A stretch of DNA of 16,420 bases from Allobrachymonas sp. (GCA_017996515.1 JAGOGU010000012.1:1-16420), one strand, 5' to 3'; shown: positions 6,313 to 13,833, numbered from the stretch's first letter. The notes: a model not told the origin generated them from the letters alone. A program made the numbers and translations.

Positions 6313-6951
6313 ATGTCCGAAAAGAAAATTACACGTATTGGTGTTGGCGGTCCTGTAGGTTCCGGCAAAACAGCCATCATTGAAGCGATTACGCCTATCC
6401 TGCTCGACATGGGTGTGCGCGTGGTCATCATCACCAATGACATCGTAACCACCGAAGACGCCAAGCACGTCAAACGCACGCTCAAAGGCATTCTGGCTGA
6501 AGAGCGCATCATTGGCGTGGAAACCGGTGCTTGCCCGCACACAGCCGTGCGCGAAGACCCCAGCATGAACCTGGCGGCTGTTGAAGACATGGAAAACAAA
6601 TTCCCTGATACCGATCTGGTTATCATGGAAAGCGGCGGCGACAACCTGACCCTGACGTTCAGCCCTGCATTGGTTGACTTCTTCATCTACGTGATTGACG
6701 TGGCCGCCGGCGAGAAAATTCCTCGTAAAAACGGTCCCGGCATCACCCAGTCGGACATTCTGGTCATCAACAAAACAGATTTGGCGCCGATGGTTGGCGC
6801 CAGCTTGGAAGTGATGGATCATGACTCCAAAGTCATGCGTGGCGAGAAGCCTTACATCTTCACCAATTGCAAAACCGGTGAGGGCATCCGCGAGCTGGCG
6901 GAGTTGATCCACCGCGACTGTCTGTTTGACGTGCCCCGTGCTGACAAATAA
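6313..6951 (+). CDS. ureG: Urease accessory GTPase UreG
   Basis: This 212-residue SIMIBI-class GTPase drives nickel insertion into urease. The P-loop GPVGSGKT is at residues 13-20. The metal-binding motif Cys74-Pro75-His76 is in [22 protein letters not shown] (about 105-112) is the switch/Walker B region, and NKTD at 153-156 is the guanine-specificity motif. The length is typical, and this is the best conserved accessory protein. GAGAGAG upstream serves as ribosome site, and 31 bases separate it from ureF. It would receive nickel from UreE and dock on the UreD-UreF complex. Confidence 0.97.
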   Translation: MSEKKITRIGVGGPVGSGKTAIIEAITPILLDMGVRVVIITNDIVTTEDAKHVKRTLKGILAEERIIGVETGACPHTAVREDPSMNLAAVEDMENKFPDTDLVIMESGGDNLTLTFSPALVDFFIYVIDVAAGEKIPRKNGPGITQSDILVINKTDLAPMVGASLEVMDHDSKVMRGEKPYIFTNCKTGEGIRELAELIHRDCLFDVPRADK

Positions 6952-6981
6952 GCACATGCGTTTTTGACCATTGCCTGGCCT

Positions 6982-7008
6982 GCTCCTGCTATCTGTATAG
7001 ATAGGAGC
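6982..7008 (+). other. Hairpin in the ureG-ureD spacer
   Basis: CTATCT (6989-6994) pairs with AGATAG (6999-7004) around a GTAT loop, and GCTC (6982-6985) pairs with GAGC (7005-7008) across a three-base bulge. It lies in the 85-base ureG-ureD spacer and has no T-run. It may tune expression of the distal genes. Confidence 0.4.
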
Positions 7009-7036
7009 GGGAAACGGCAAGACTAACGAATAGAAA

Positions 7037-8167
7037 ATGGATATGCCGACAAACCAACAGAAGGACAAAGCGCCAGAGCAGCAAATTGATGCTGCCAGTG
7101 CCGCAGCGCCTGCATCGTCAGGGTTGCTGGACAACTTCATGCCGGAAGCCGAGTTCCAGGCTTTTCTCAAAACCTTGCCTGAATCTACGCAATGGCTGGG
7201 CGATGGCATTCCCCGTGATTGCGAGCCTTGGCGTCGCGCCCAGGTACTGGGTACGGAAGCGGCCGAGTTTGATAACTACCGCGATGAACCAGGCCAGTTC
7301 CACAGCGCGGGCTTGGGTAAAAACGGCTTTATCCGTTTCCGCATGGATCTGGATATGGACGGCAAGCGCACCGTCATGAAAGAGCTGGAGCGCCGCGCGC
7401 CATTCCTGGCGCTCAAGGCGCGGCCTTGGGATGAGGCCATGCCTGAAATGTGCTGCATGTACATCTGCTCCACAGGTGGCGGCATGCTGCAGGGCGACCG
7501 TTACAGCATCGAGTTCACCGTGGAAGAAGGCGCAACAGCCTACGTTTCCACGCAAAGCGCCAACAAGATTCAGGCCATGAACGCCAACTATGCGGTACAG
7601 GCGCAAACGGTGCATGTGAAAGATAACGCCTATCTCGAATACATGCCCGACCTGACCATTCCCTGCAAAAACTCGCGTTTCCTGACCGACACGCGCTTGG
7701 AAGTAGGGGATAACTCCACCGTGCTGTACGGCGAGATTCTGGTTCCAGGGCGCATTCACCACAGTCCGGAAGAGTACTTCGGCTTTGATGTGTATTCGGC
7801 TTGTGTACGTGCCTATAACAAGCAGGGCAAGGAACTATTCTGCGAAAAATTCGTGATTGAGCCGAAAAAGCAGGACTTGCAGCAGTTGGGCATGTTGCAG
7901 GGCTTCGAAATTTATGGCAATGTGATATTGCTGACGCCCAAAGAGCATGCAGATGCGATTTTCGAGCAAATGGATGCGAAATTCAGTGTGAAAGATCAGG
8001 TGGCGAGTGGTGTAAGCCGTTTGCCAAATGACGCAGGACTCATATTCAAAGTTCTTGGCAAAGAGGTCAAGCCTGTGCGAGAACGGATCCATGAGTTCTG
8101 GCGAGTGGTGAGAAAGGTTGTCAAGGGGGCGGAACTACCTGATCCGTTCTTGTGGCGCCCATACTGA
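7037..8167 (+). CDS. ureD: Urease accessory protein UreD (UreH) with long N-terminal extension
   Basis: The product is 376 residues; many UreD proteins are about 270-280. UreD is the scaffold linking apo-urease to UreF and UreG and provides a nickel tunnel. Family features are STGGGMLQGDRY (145-156, matching the usual PPGGxxxGD turn), an ATAYVSTQSANKI segment, LEYMPDLTIPCKNSRF (the usual EWLPQExIxFxxA block) and a C-terminal FLWRPY. The first 90-100 residues are extra: a low-complexity, Ala/Gln-rich start (to about residue 28) and then a region (FMPEAEFQAFLKTLP) I cannot assign. ureD follows ureG rather than preceding ureA as in many betaproteobacteria. The ribosome site is weak. Start codons further in cannot be excluded, but sequence similarity to the family begins well after residue 90. 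Confidence 0.93.
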   Translation: MDMPTNQQKDKAPEQQIDAASAAAPASSGLLDNFMPEAEFQAFLKTLPESTQWLGDGIPRDCEPWRRAQVLGTEAAEFDNYRDEPGQFHSAGLGKNGFIRFRMDLDMDGKRTVMKELERRAPFLALKARPWDEAMPEMCCMYICSTGGGMLQGDRYSIEFTVEEGATAYVSTQSANKIQAMNANYAVQAQTVHVKDNAYLEYMPDLTIPCKNSRFLTDTRLEVGDNSTVLYGEILVPGRIHHSPEEYFGFDVYSACVRAYNKQGKELFCEKFVIEPKKQDLQQLGMLQGFEIYGNVILLTPKEHADAIFEQMDAKFSVKDQVASGVSRLPNDAGLIFKVLGKEVKPVRERIHEFWRVVRKVVKGAELPDPFLWRPY

Positions 8168-8186
8168 GCTGACGCTCGGGTTTTTT
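8164..8186 (+). terminator. Short terminator-like hairpin at the ureD stop
   Basis: CTGAGC (8164-8169) pairs with GCTCGG (8174-8179), one pair being G-T, around a TGAC loop; G and six T residues (8181-8186) follow. The stem overlaps the ureD stop codon. The stem is short, so termination would be partial and would lower expression of the urea channel relative to urease. Confidence 0.5.
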
Positions 8187-8204
8187 CATAAAAAGGAGAG
8201 AGAG

Positions 8205-9200
8205 ATGGTAGATGCTGCAAATGCCCAGTCCGGCAATCCTTGGACCCGGGCGGCCAATAGCAATCCGGTCGTGGAGTTTATCGACAATGTCCTGCGCGGT
8301 TCTGGTCAGGTCATTTTCATGAACAATCCTTTGACAGGTTTGCTCAACTTTATCGCTATGTTTGTGGGTGCTTACAACGGTGGTACATCCTTCGCGGTAG
8401 CCATTGGTTCCGTCATTGGTACCGTAGCTTCCACAGCCATGGCCTACATCATGAACTCGAACCGTGACAACCTCAGAGCAGGTATTTACGGCTTCAACGG
8501 CATGCTGGTAGGCGCTTGCTTGCCAACATTCCTGACACATACCGCTTTGATGTGGGTGTTTGTGGTAGTGGGTTCGATGTTCTCGACGTTGGTTATCATG
8601 GCGGTGGGCAATTTCCTGACACCGTACAAAATGCCTGCGTTCACATTCCCCTTCGTGCTGATCTGCTGGATCATCGTGGCATTCAGCTACAAAGTGGGTG
8701 GCCTGAACACCGGCGGTTTGGCTCCTGCCATGCTGACGGACTACACGGCGCAAGAAGGCGTGATGCAAGCTGGTGATTTCATCAAAGCCGGCCTGACCAG
8801 CATGTCGCAAGTCTGGTTCGTGGCTGACTGGATGGCTGGCATCATCTTCATCGTTGCACTGCTGGTGGAATCTTTCTGGTGTGCCGGTTTGAGCGCTTTG
8901 GGTGCCTTCCTGGGCCCCGTAATTGCTTACCTGTGCGGCGCAAGCGTTGCTGACATCAACTTCGGTCTGTGGGGCTTTACGGCTGCGCTGACTGCTCCTG
9001 CTGTTGGCTGCGTATTCCTGCAAACCAATGCGAAGAATGTGGCCTTGGCCGTGTTCTCGATCTTCGCAACAGTCGTGGTACACGGTGCGGTTGTGGCATT
9101 CCTGACACCTGTTGGTCTGCCTGCCTTTACCTTCCCGTTCAACCTGACTGGCTGGTTGTTCCTCTTTGCCGTGATGACATGGTCTACTGAGGCGAAATAA
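8205..9200 (+). CDS. yut: Urea channel of the UT/Yut family
   Basis: The product is a 331-residue inner-membrane protein with about ten hydrophobic segments and the inverted two-half design of urea transporters (mammalian UT, Yersinia Yut, Actinobacillus ApUT, Desulfovibrio DvUT). Half one has QVIFMNNPLTGLL (35-47), GFNGMLVG (97-104) and PAFTFPF (144-150). Half two has QVWFVADW (202-209), GFTAALTA (257-264) and PAFTFPF (306-312). These line the narrow pore that conducts urea passively. AAAAGGAGAG immediately upstream fixes the ATG at 8205; a longer reading from 8118 would overlap ureD and has no family support. It is the last gene of the cluster. The pairing of urease with a UT-family channel is known from Yersinia, where nixA follows; no nickel permease follows here. 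Confidence 0.94.
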   Translation: MVDAANAQSGNPWTRAANSNPVVEFIDNVLRGSGQVIFMNNPLTGLLNFIAMFVGAYNGGTSFAVAIGSVIGTVASTAMAYIMNSNRDNLRAGIYGFNGMLVGACLPTFLTHTALMWVFVVVGSMFSTLVIMAVGNFLTPYKMPAFTFPFVLICWIIVAFSYKVGGLNTGGLAPAMLTDYTAQEGVMQAGDFIKAGLTSMSQVWFVADWMAGIIFIVALLVESFWCAGLSALGAFLGPVIAYLCGASVADINFGLWGFTAALTAPAVGCVFLQTNAKNVALAVFSIFATVVVHGAVVAFLTPVGLPAFTFPFNLTGWLFLFAVMTWSTEAK

Positions 9201-9231
9201 AGCAAAGCTGATTTAGCTTAGCTTTCTATCC

Positions 9232-9266
9232 ATCGGCCAAGGCGCAAGCCTTGGCCGATTGTTTTT
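9232..9266 (+). terminator. Strong intrinsic terminator closing the urease cluster
   Basis: ATCGGCCAAGGC (9232-9243) pairs perfectly with GCCTTGGCCGAT (9248-9259) around a GCAA tetraloop. TGTTTTT follows (9260-9266). It lies 31 bases after the yut stop. A smaller AAGCT-GATTT-AGCTT hairpin precedes it. Confidence 0.92.
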
Positions 9267-9790
9267 GGTTGCTCGCTGTATGCGCTGCGTTCCAAAAGTT
9301 GTCATATTGCGTTGCCCTCGGAATCAATTTTTGAGCATGTGAAAAATATATTTTTGAACGCTGCATGCTTTTTGTTCTGCGTTTTTCCAGTGGCAACAGA
9401 TATATTGGCTGAAATGCAGGCGATCACTTACATCAGGCGATTGAATCTTCTTGCATTTCTCCCTTTCCCACTGGCAGGCGAGGGGCAGGGTAAGAGAGCA
9501 TTTGTTGTTGAAAAATACCGAGGGCGGCAAGCCTTCTCAGCCCCTTCCTGATCTTTCCTCGCCAGCGGAGGAAGGAGCGTGCTTTGTTTTGGGCGGTGTT
9601 CGCTTAAACAACAGGTGGAAGGAACAGATCGCTGAAAAAATCAAGAGCCAAGTCGGTTTGTGTGTCTGCGGTGTTTTTACCCAAAGCTAGCAGGATTGCT
9701 TGATCACCAAGTAGCAAGAGCAAGATGAGTTTGCCCTGATTTTTCGGTCGGTACCGCGTCCATTGCGCAAGCAGCGTGGCAACGGATTTT
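9267..9790. other. Intergenic region between yut and ruvC (convergent ends)
   Basis: About 520 bases with no gene that I can support. It contains a perfect AT palindrome, AAAAA-TATA-TTTTT (9342-9355), and GC-rich palindromic repeat material around 9465-9500 and 9553-9575. Reading frames here have no recognisable family. A frame extending on the minus strand from inside ruvC to 9604 overlaps ruvC and is not credible as a separate gene. Confidence 0.5.
9553..9575. repeat. Intergenic palindromic repeat, copy 1
   Basis: CTTTCCTC and GAGGAAGG form an 8-pair stem (one G-T pair) around GCCAGCG, preceded by GAT. It is related to 15270-15294 (GAT then CCTTCCCTCGC-AGG-GCGGGGGAAGG). A looser relative is at about 9468-9500. 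These look like members of the short GC-rich palindromic families common between genes in proteobacteria. Confidence 0.5.
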
Positions 9791-10372
9791 TCAGTAACTG
9801 CGCCCGCTTTTGTAAAGTGCGTGGGTGCGTCTTTGCAGAGCAGTGGTTTTTGCCAGTTGTGCCATGGCGCTGCCCGCATGGGCGTGGGTAATGGCCAGGC
9901 CCAGTGCGTCGGCTGCATCGGTTCCGGGCAAGCCGGAAAGCTGCAGCAGGCGGCGCACCATTTCCTGAATTTGCGATTTGGCGGCGCGTCCGTGACCGGC
10001 TACGGCTTTTTTCATTTGCAGGGCAGTGTATTCAGCCACAGGCAGTTGCTGGCTGACCAAAGCGGCCAGGCAGGCGCCCCGTGCTTGCCCTAACAGCAGG
10101 GTGGCCTGCGGGTTGACGTTGACAAAAACTATTTCCAGCGCGGCAACCGTGGGGCGATAGGTTTGCACCACTTCGGTGAGGCCTTCGCACAACAGCTGAA
10201 TGCGCGCGGGCAGGTTGCCGGTGTCGGGCAAGATGTTGTCTGGATCGCAGCGCTTGCTGCGGCTTGCGGTTCCAATGGTGCCGCTGGCCACATAGTGCAG
10301 GCGTTGACCATGCATATCGATGATGCCAAAGCCGGTGGTGCGCAAGCCGGGGTCTATGCCAAGAATTCGCAT
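9791..10372 (-). CDS. ruvC: Holliday junction resolvase RuvC
   Basis: The product is 193 residues. RuvC cuts Holliday junctions symmetrically, working with RuvAB in recombinational repair. The N-terminus [16 protein letters not shown] carries catalytic Asp7. Glu80 ([23 protein letters not shown]) and Asp152 and Asp155 ([13 protein letters not shown]) complete the four acidic residues. [14 protein letters not shown] (126-139) matches the usual GxGxAxKxQVQxMV segment. The protein is longer than the usual 170-180 residues because of an insertion of about 15 residues (roughly 36-52, ending [11 protein letters not shown]) in the first third. ruvA and ruvB are not in the window. It lies downstream of mtgA in the same direction, separated by 395 bases, so it probably has its own promoter. 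Confidence 0.95.
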   Translation of the reverse strand: MRILGIDPGLRTTGFGIIDMHGQRLHYVASGTIGTASRSKRCDPDNILPDTGNLPARIQLLCEGLTEVVQTYRPTVAALEIVFVNVNPQATLLLGQARGACLAALVSQQLPVAEYTALQMKKAVAGHGRAAKSQIQEMVRRLLQLSGLPGTDAADALGLAITHAHAGSAMAQLAKTTALQRRTHALYKSGRSY

Positions 10373-10767
10373 GGTGCAGAAGTGAAATGGAGCAAGGGGC
10401 GCAGCATTGGATAAAGGGACAACAGAAGCAGCATAGGCTGCTGCGGCTCATATCCGGCAATGATAGCGAAGGCCGAGTAAGCAACCGGTCACATTTCCAT
10501 TTTGCTTGGCTATCAAACACAGCAAAAACCATGCAGGGCGGCTGGCCAAACACAAGAAAACACTATGGGCAAATCCGCTGGAGACGAGAATGAGCCGGTT
10601 GATGGGTGCAAAAAATGGCTCGGACGGCGAAAAAAGTCACAAACGCTGCCGCTTAAAAGTTGGATGAAAACAACAAAACTTGAGGTTTGTTCAAAATTTT
10701 TTCGGTTGCGGAAGTCAGTCATGAGCAACCATGAATCGGGCACGAAACAGTATGGAGGCGACACCAC
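10373..10767. other. Intergenic region between mtgA and ruvC
   Basis: About 395 bases without a supportable gene; both neighbours are on the minus strand. It should hold the ruvC promoter and leader. A weak hairpin, AACAAAAC-TTGA-GGTTTGTT, followed by CAAAATTTTTT, is present near 10668-10700 on the plus strand. Short plus-strand frames here run into the end of mtgA and have no family likeness. Confidence 0.45.
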
Positions 10768-11619
10768 TTATGGCAGTTCCACATCGCGCATCCATGCCGC
10801 AATGGTGGCGGAGCGCGATGCCAGGTAACGCGAGTTGCGGTGCTGTTCGAAATATTTGGGCCGCGGCAGCATCACTGCCAAGCGGGCCGCTTCTATGGCG
10901 CTGAGTCGGGCGGCGGGTTTGCCAAAGTAGTGTTGCGCGGCGGCTTCGGCGCCAAATACGCCTTCGCCCCACTCCACGTTGTTGAGATAGATTTCGAGAA
11001 TGCGGCGCTTGCCCAGCATCCACTCGAGGTAGTAGGTGAGCGCGACCTCTTGCGCCTTGCGAAACAGGGTGCGCTCGCCAGACAGAAACAGGTTTTTGGC
11101 CAGTTGCTGGCTGATGGTGGATGCGCCAACGATTTTGGGTTGAACAGCGGCTGGGGTTGATGCGCCACTGGCTGCGGCCTGCAAGGCCGGGCTGACAGGT
11201 CGGCCGGCTTTTTGCAGGCGTTCCATGCGGCGTTGCGCACGTTCTTGCGCCAGTTTTTGCTGGCGTTGCAGGCGTTCTGTTTGTGTTTGCGCGCGCGCTT
11301 CGGCAGCGGCATTGCGGCTGCGGGCGCTGTTGATGGCTTCCCAATCGATGCCGGAGTGATTGAGAAAATCGCCATCTTCCGACGCGATGACTGCGCGTTT
11401 GAGGTGGTCGGAAATGGCGTTTTCAGACACCCACTGTTGCTTCCACGTCATTTCCCCGTTGACTGCCAGTTGCGCCATTTCCGAGCGCTGAAAGGTGGTG
11501 GATTGCGGATCCACCCACGCCATCAGCCCGATGCGGGCGATGAAATACAGTTGCAAGGCCACGCCGGCCAGCAGCACCCAGCTCAGGATGCGGAGCAGGG
11601 AGGCGCGGAGGGGTTTCAT
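10768..11619 (-). CDS. mtgA: Monofunctional peptidoglycan glycosyltransferase (GT51)
   Basis: The product is 283 residues, with one N-terminal membrane anchor (about residues 8-32). It polymerises lipid II into glycan strands at the periplasmic face. The GT51 motifs are in order: ASEDGDFLNHSGIDW (79-93, catalytic Glu81), GASTISQQLAKNLFLSGER (165-183), a RKAQE segment with LEWMLGKRRILEIYLNNVEWG, and the AARLAVMLPRPKYF region. An unusual insertion of about 60 residues lies between the first two motifs (about 98-161). It is rich in Arg, Gln, Ala and Glu, probably helical, and ends in an Ala/Pro-rich stretch. The ATG at 11619 is preferred because it overlaps the aroE stop as ATGA, indicating translational coupling; a longer in-frame start at 11700 lies inside aroE. 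Confidence 0.94.
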   Translation of the reverse strand: MKPLRASLLRILSWVLLAGVALQLYFIARIGLMAWVDPQSTTFQRSEMAQLAVNGEMTWKQQWVSENAISDHLKRAVIASEDGDFLNHSGIDWEAINSARSRNAAAEARAQTQTERLQRQQKLAQERAQRRMERLQKAGRPVSPALQAAASGASTPAAVQPKIVGASTISQQLAKNLFLSGERTLFRKAQEVALTYYLEWMLGKRRILEIYLNNVEWGEGVFGAEAAAQHYFGKPAARLSAIEAARLAVMLPRPKYFEQHRNSRYLASRSATIAAWMRDVELP

Positions 11620-12530
11620 GCGGCAGGTGGTGTTTCGGCGTCTACCAGGGCGCGCAGTTCGGCCAATATCTGTGCGGTGCGTGGGCGCACATCGCGCCAT
11701 ACAGAGAACGACAGCGCCGCTTGCTCCACCAGCATGCCCAGGCCGTCGCGCACTTTGATGTCGGGGCGTTTGGTGCGATCAATGGATTGCAAAAAAGGCT
11801 GCGCCGCTGCGCCGTACATCATGTCGTACAGCATGCCGTTGGCACTGATTTTTTCGGCCGGAAAGGTCAAGGGTTCGTTCTGCAGGCTGCTGGATGTGGC
11901 GTTGATGACCAAGTCAAACGTGGCCGGCCCGTCGGCCGTGCTGCCGAGCAGTGCCTCGTCGAGCGTGCAGGCATGCAGGGCGACGGAATGCATATTGGCC
12001 CAGTCGTAATGGCGCTCGATCAAGGTGCGCGCTTTGTCCAGATTGCGGTTGGCAACCGTGACACTGGCGGGGCAGATGGCGATGAGCGCATTCAGCACAC
12101 CAGCAGCAGCGCCGCCCGCGCCCAGCAGTAGCAAATGCAGGCGGCCAAAAACAAAACCGGCGTTGAAGACAATGTCGCGCACGATGCCGGGGCCATCGGT
12201 GTTGTCGGCGTGCAGCACCAGACTGCGCTTGCCGGGCACACGCTGCCACACCAGGGTGTTGGCTGCTTGCGCCAAGGTGGCGCGCGGTGTGTGGCTTTGC
12301 GCGGCGGCAAAGGCTTCGTGCTTGAACGGAACCGTCACATTGCAGCCAGCGTAGCCTGCTTTTTTCAGGCGCTGCAAGGTGGCGGCAAAAGCATCGGGTG
12401 GGCTGTCGATCGCTTCGTAGCGGATGGACTGGCCGGTTTGCTCGGCAAAGCGTGCATGGATCCAGGGAGAGCGGCTGTGCGCAATCGGGTGGCCAATCAC
12501 ACAGTAGCGGGCAATGGATGTGTCAGTCAT
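11616..12530 (-). CDS. aroE: Shikimate dehydrogenase
   Basis: The product is 304 residues. It reduces 3-dehydroshikimate to shikimate with NADPH in aromatic amino-acid synthesis. The substrate-binding N-terminus shows VIGHPIAHSRSPWIH (11-25). NVTVPFK (64-70) supplies catalytic Lys70, NTDGPG (110-115) contains the partner Asp112, and GAGGAAAG (137-144) with VANRNLDKA forms the NADP site. DLVINATSSSL and DMMYGAAAQPFL match the later conserved blocks. It is somewhat longer than the E. coli enzyme (272). The ATG at 12530 gives the standard start; the frame extends further upstream without family likeness. It overlaps mtgA by four bases and lies 79 bases after tonB, so tonB-aroE-mtgA probably form one transcript. 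Confidence 0.95.
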   Translation of the reverse strand: MTDTSIARYCVIGHPIAHSRSPWIHARFAEQTGQSIRYEAIDSPPDAFAATLQRLKKAGYAGCNVTVPFKHEAFAAAQSHTPRATLAQAANTLVWQRVPGKRSLVLHADNTDGPGIVRDIVFNAGFVFGRLHLLLLGAGGAAAGVLNALIAICPASVTVANRNLDKARTLIERHYDWANMHSVALHACTLDEALLGSTADGPATFDLVINATSSSLQNEPLTFPAEKISANGMLYDMMYGAAAQPFLQSIDRTKRPDIKVRDGLGMLVEQAALSFSVWRDVRPRTAQILAELRALVDAETPPAA

Positions 12531-12609
12531 GGGTGTTGATGATGAGAGGGTGATGAATGCAGGGCGTTTTACGGCGCATCCTGAAAAAGGGCGAGCGTCA
12601 TGTGTATGC

Positions 12610-13647
12610 TCATGGCGCAGGGGGTGATGCGGGAGCAGCTTCTGCCGCATCCACCAAATCCTGGGCGGTGCTGACTTGCGTGGCCAAGGTATTGTTGTGC
12701 TCGAACTTGAAGCGCGAGATCACGGACAGCTCATCGGTGTAGCGGCGCAGCGCCGTATCGAAATGCCCAAACGGCCCGGCCGTTACGGCAATGGCTTCGG
12801 CGCGGCGATCCAGCATGCGGTTGCCCGAGCTTCTCATCACCTGGGTTTCGATCACGCGGCCATCGTGGTTGACGACCATGCGCAGCGTCAACTCGCCATA
12901 GAGTTTGACGCCGTTGTGCGTCGGAAAATTGGCTGTGCCTTTTTCTTCGATTTTGGTTTTGAGATTGTCGTAATACAAGGCCTGTGGCCCGCGCACCGTG
13001 GACGGACTGATGTGACGGCGGCGCGGGCGCGAGTTTTCGTAATTGATGCGGCGCTCGATCTCGCCCACGATGCTCAGCATGAGTTGGCGCTTTTTCTTCA
13101 TCTCTTGCGCTTGTGCCGACGAGGCGGGCAGCTTGGCTGCTGCTGCGTCCAGATTGTCCAGCTGCTGCTTGACGCGTGCCAGCAAATCCATCTGTTCGCG
13201 TTGCAGGGCATCCAGCTGCTGGAAGGTGGGCGCATCGCCGGATGCGTTTTGCGCGCGCTGTTCGGTCGTGCCATCGTCATCGGTCTGGCCGGTGCTGGGG
13301 CCCAGCTCGGTGCCAAAAGAATCGTAGGGGGATGGCAGCAAGGGCGATGTGGCGCGAATGCCTTTTTCATCCAGATTGCCGCCGCCCACCAGATTGTGTT
13401 GGGCGATGGCCTGCGCATCGGTCGGGGCTTCTTCATCCGTGCTGGCGTTGACCAGAATCACATCCAGCGGTGTGTCTTCAAAAATGCGGTTGTAGATGCC
13501 GGGCGCCAGTTTGTCGAGCTGGCTGAAAACCACAGGCACAGCCACCAGATGAAATGCCAGCGAAATACCCACTGCAATGCCCATGGGCGAACGGGGCGAG
13601 CGCAGAGGAGCGAGCGAAAATTTCGACGCGGCGGATGTGCTTGTCAT
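12610..13647 (-). CDS. TonB-family energy transducer with coiled-coil spacer
   Basis: The product is 345 residues. A short cytoplasmic N-terminus with basic residues is followed by one membrane segment (about 22-41, MGIAVGISLAFHLVAVPVVF). The periplasmic part has an acidic, low-complexity region, then a likely coiled coil (142-200, heptad-like LQREQMDLLARVKQQLDNL). The C-terminal TonB-like domain is at about 247-315 (LYGELTLRMVVNHDGRVIE, SGNRMLDRRAEAI, ISRFKF). Such proteins transmit proton-motive force to outer-membrane receptors. The usual Pro-Glu/Pro-Lys spacer is absent and replaced by the coiled coil, so a TolA-like role is possible. No exbB or exbD is adjacent. ATG 13647 is chosen over an upstream in-frame start because it gives a normal short cytoplasmic tail. 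It is upstream of aroE in the same direction. Confidence 0.82.
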   Translation of the reverse strand: MTSTSAASKFSLAPLRSPRSPMGIAVGISLAFHLVAVPVVFSQLDKLAPGIYNRIFEDTPLDVILVNASTDEEAPTDAQAIAQHNLVGGGNLDEKGIRATSPLLPSPYDSFGTELGPSTGQTDDDGTTEQRAQNASGDAPTFQQLDALQREQMDLLARVKQQLDNLDAAAAKLPASSAQAQEMKKKRQLMLSIVGEIERRINYENSRPRRRHISPSTVRGPQALYYDNLKTKIEEKGTANFPTHNGVKLYGELTLRMVVNHDGRVIETQVMRSSGNRMLDRRAEAIAVTAGPFGHFDTALRRYTDELSVISRFKFEHNNTLATQVSTAQDLVDAAEAAPASPPAP

Positions 13648-13786
13648 GACAACGTACAAAGGCAAAACAACCCTGCATTGTAGGGCCTGGCTGCCCATGC
13701 GGACGCGGGCTGGCAAGGGCGATGAAAAGGCGTCTGGCTGACGGGCATGGCGTGAGCGACTTGCAGGGTCGAGAGCGCGCTTTCAG

Positions 13787-13821
13787 TGCAAGCATGCAAT
13801 GCGATGCAGTACATGCTTGCA
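13787..13821. other. Perfect 10-bp inverted repeat just downstream of parB
   Basis: TGCAAGCATG (13787-13796) and CATGCTTGCA (13812-13821) are exactly complementary around a 15-base loop. It lies 12 bases past the parB stop on the transcribed strand. There is no T-run on the minus strand. It may be a message-end hairpin or a protein-binding palindrome. Confidence 0.45.
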
Positions 13822-13833
13822 GCGTGTATGTTT

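Noticed and set aside
8121..9083. A 320-codon open frame antisense to yut
   Set aside because: Shadow of the urea-channel gene; composition rich in His, Arg and Gln with no recognisable domain.
8118..9200. Longer start for the urea channel at 8118
   Set aside because: It would overlap the end of ureD and run through the terminator-like hairpin; AAAAGGAGAG directly before ATG 8205 decides the start.
9604..9918. Separate minus-strand gene overlapping the end of ruvC
   Set aside because: Most of its N-terminal part is ruvC read in another frame; the remaining 60 or so residues resemble nothing known and have no start signal.
10502..10828. Small plus-strand gene between ruvC and mtgA (start ATG at about 10721)
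   Set aside because: It runs into the 3' end of mtgA on the opposite strand and has no family likeness.
12676..13683. Long plus-strand frame antisense to tonB
   Set aside because: Shadow of a GC-rich gene; the TonB reading has a membrane anchor and a recognisable C-terminal domain.
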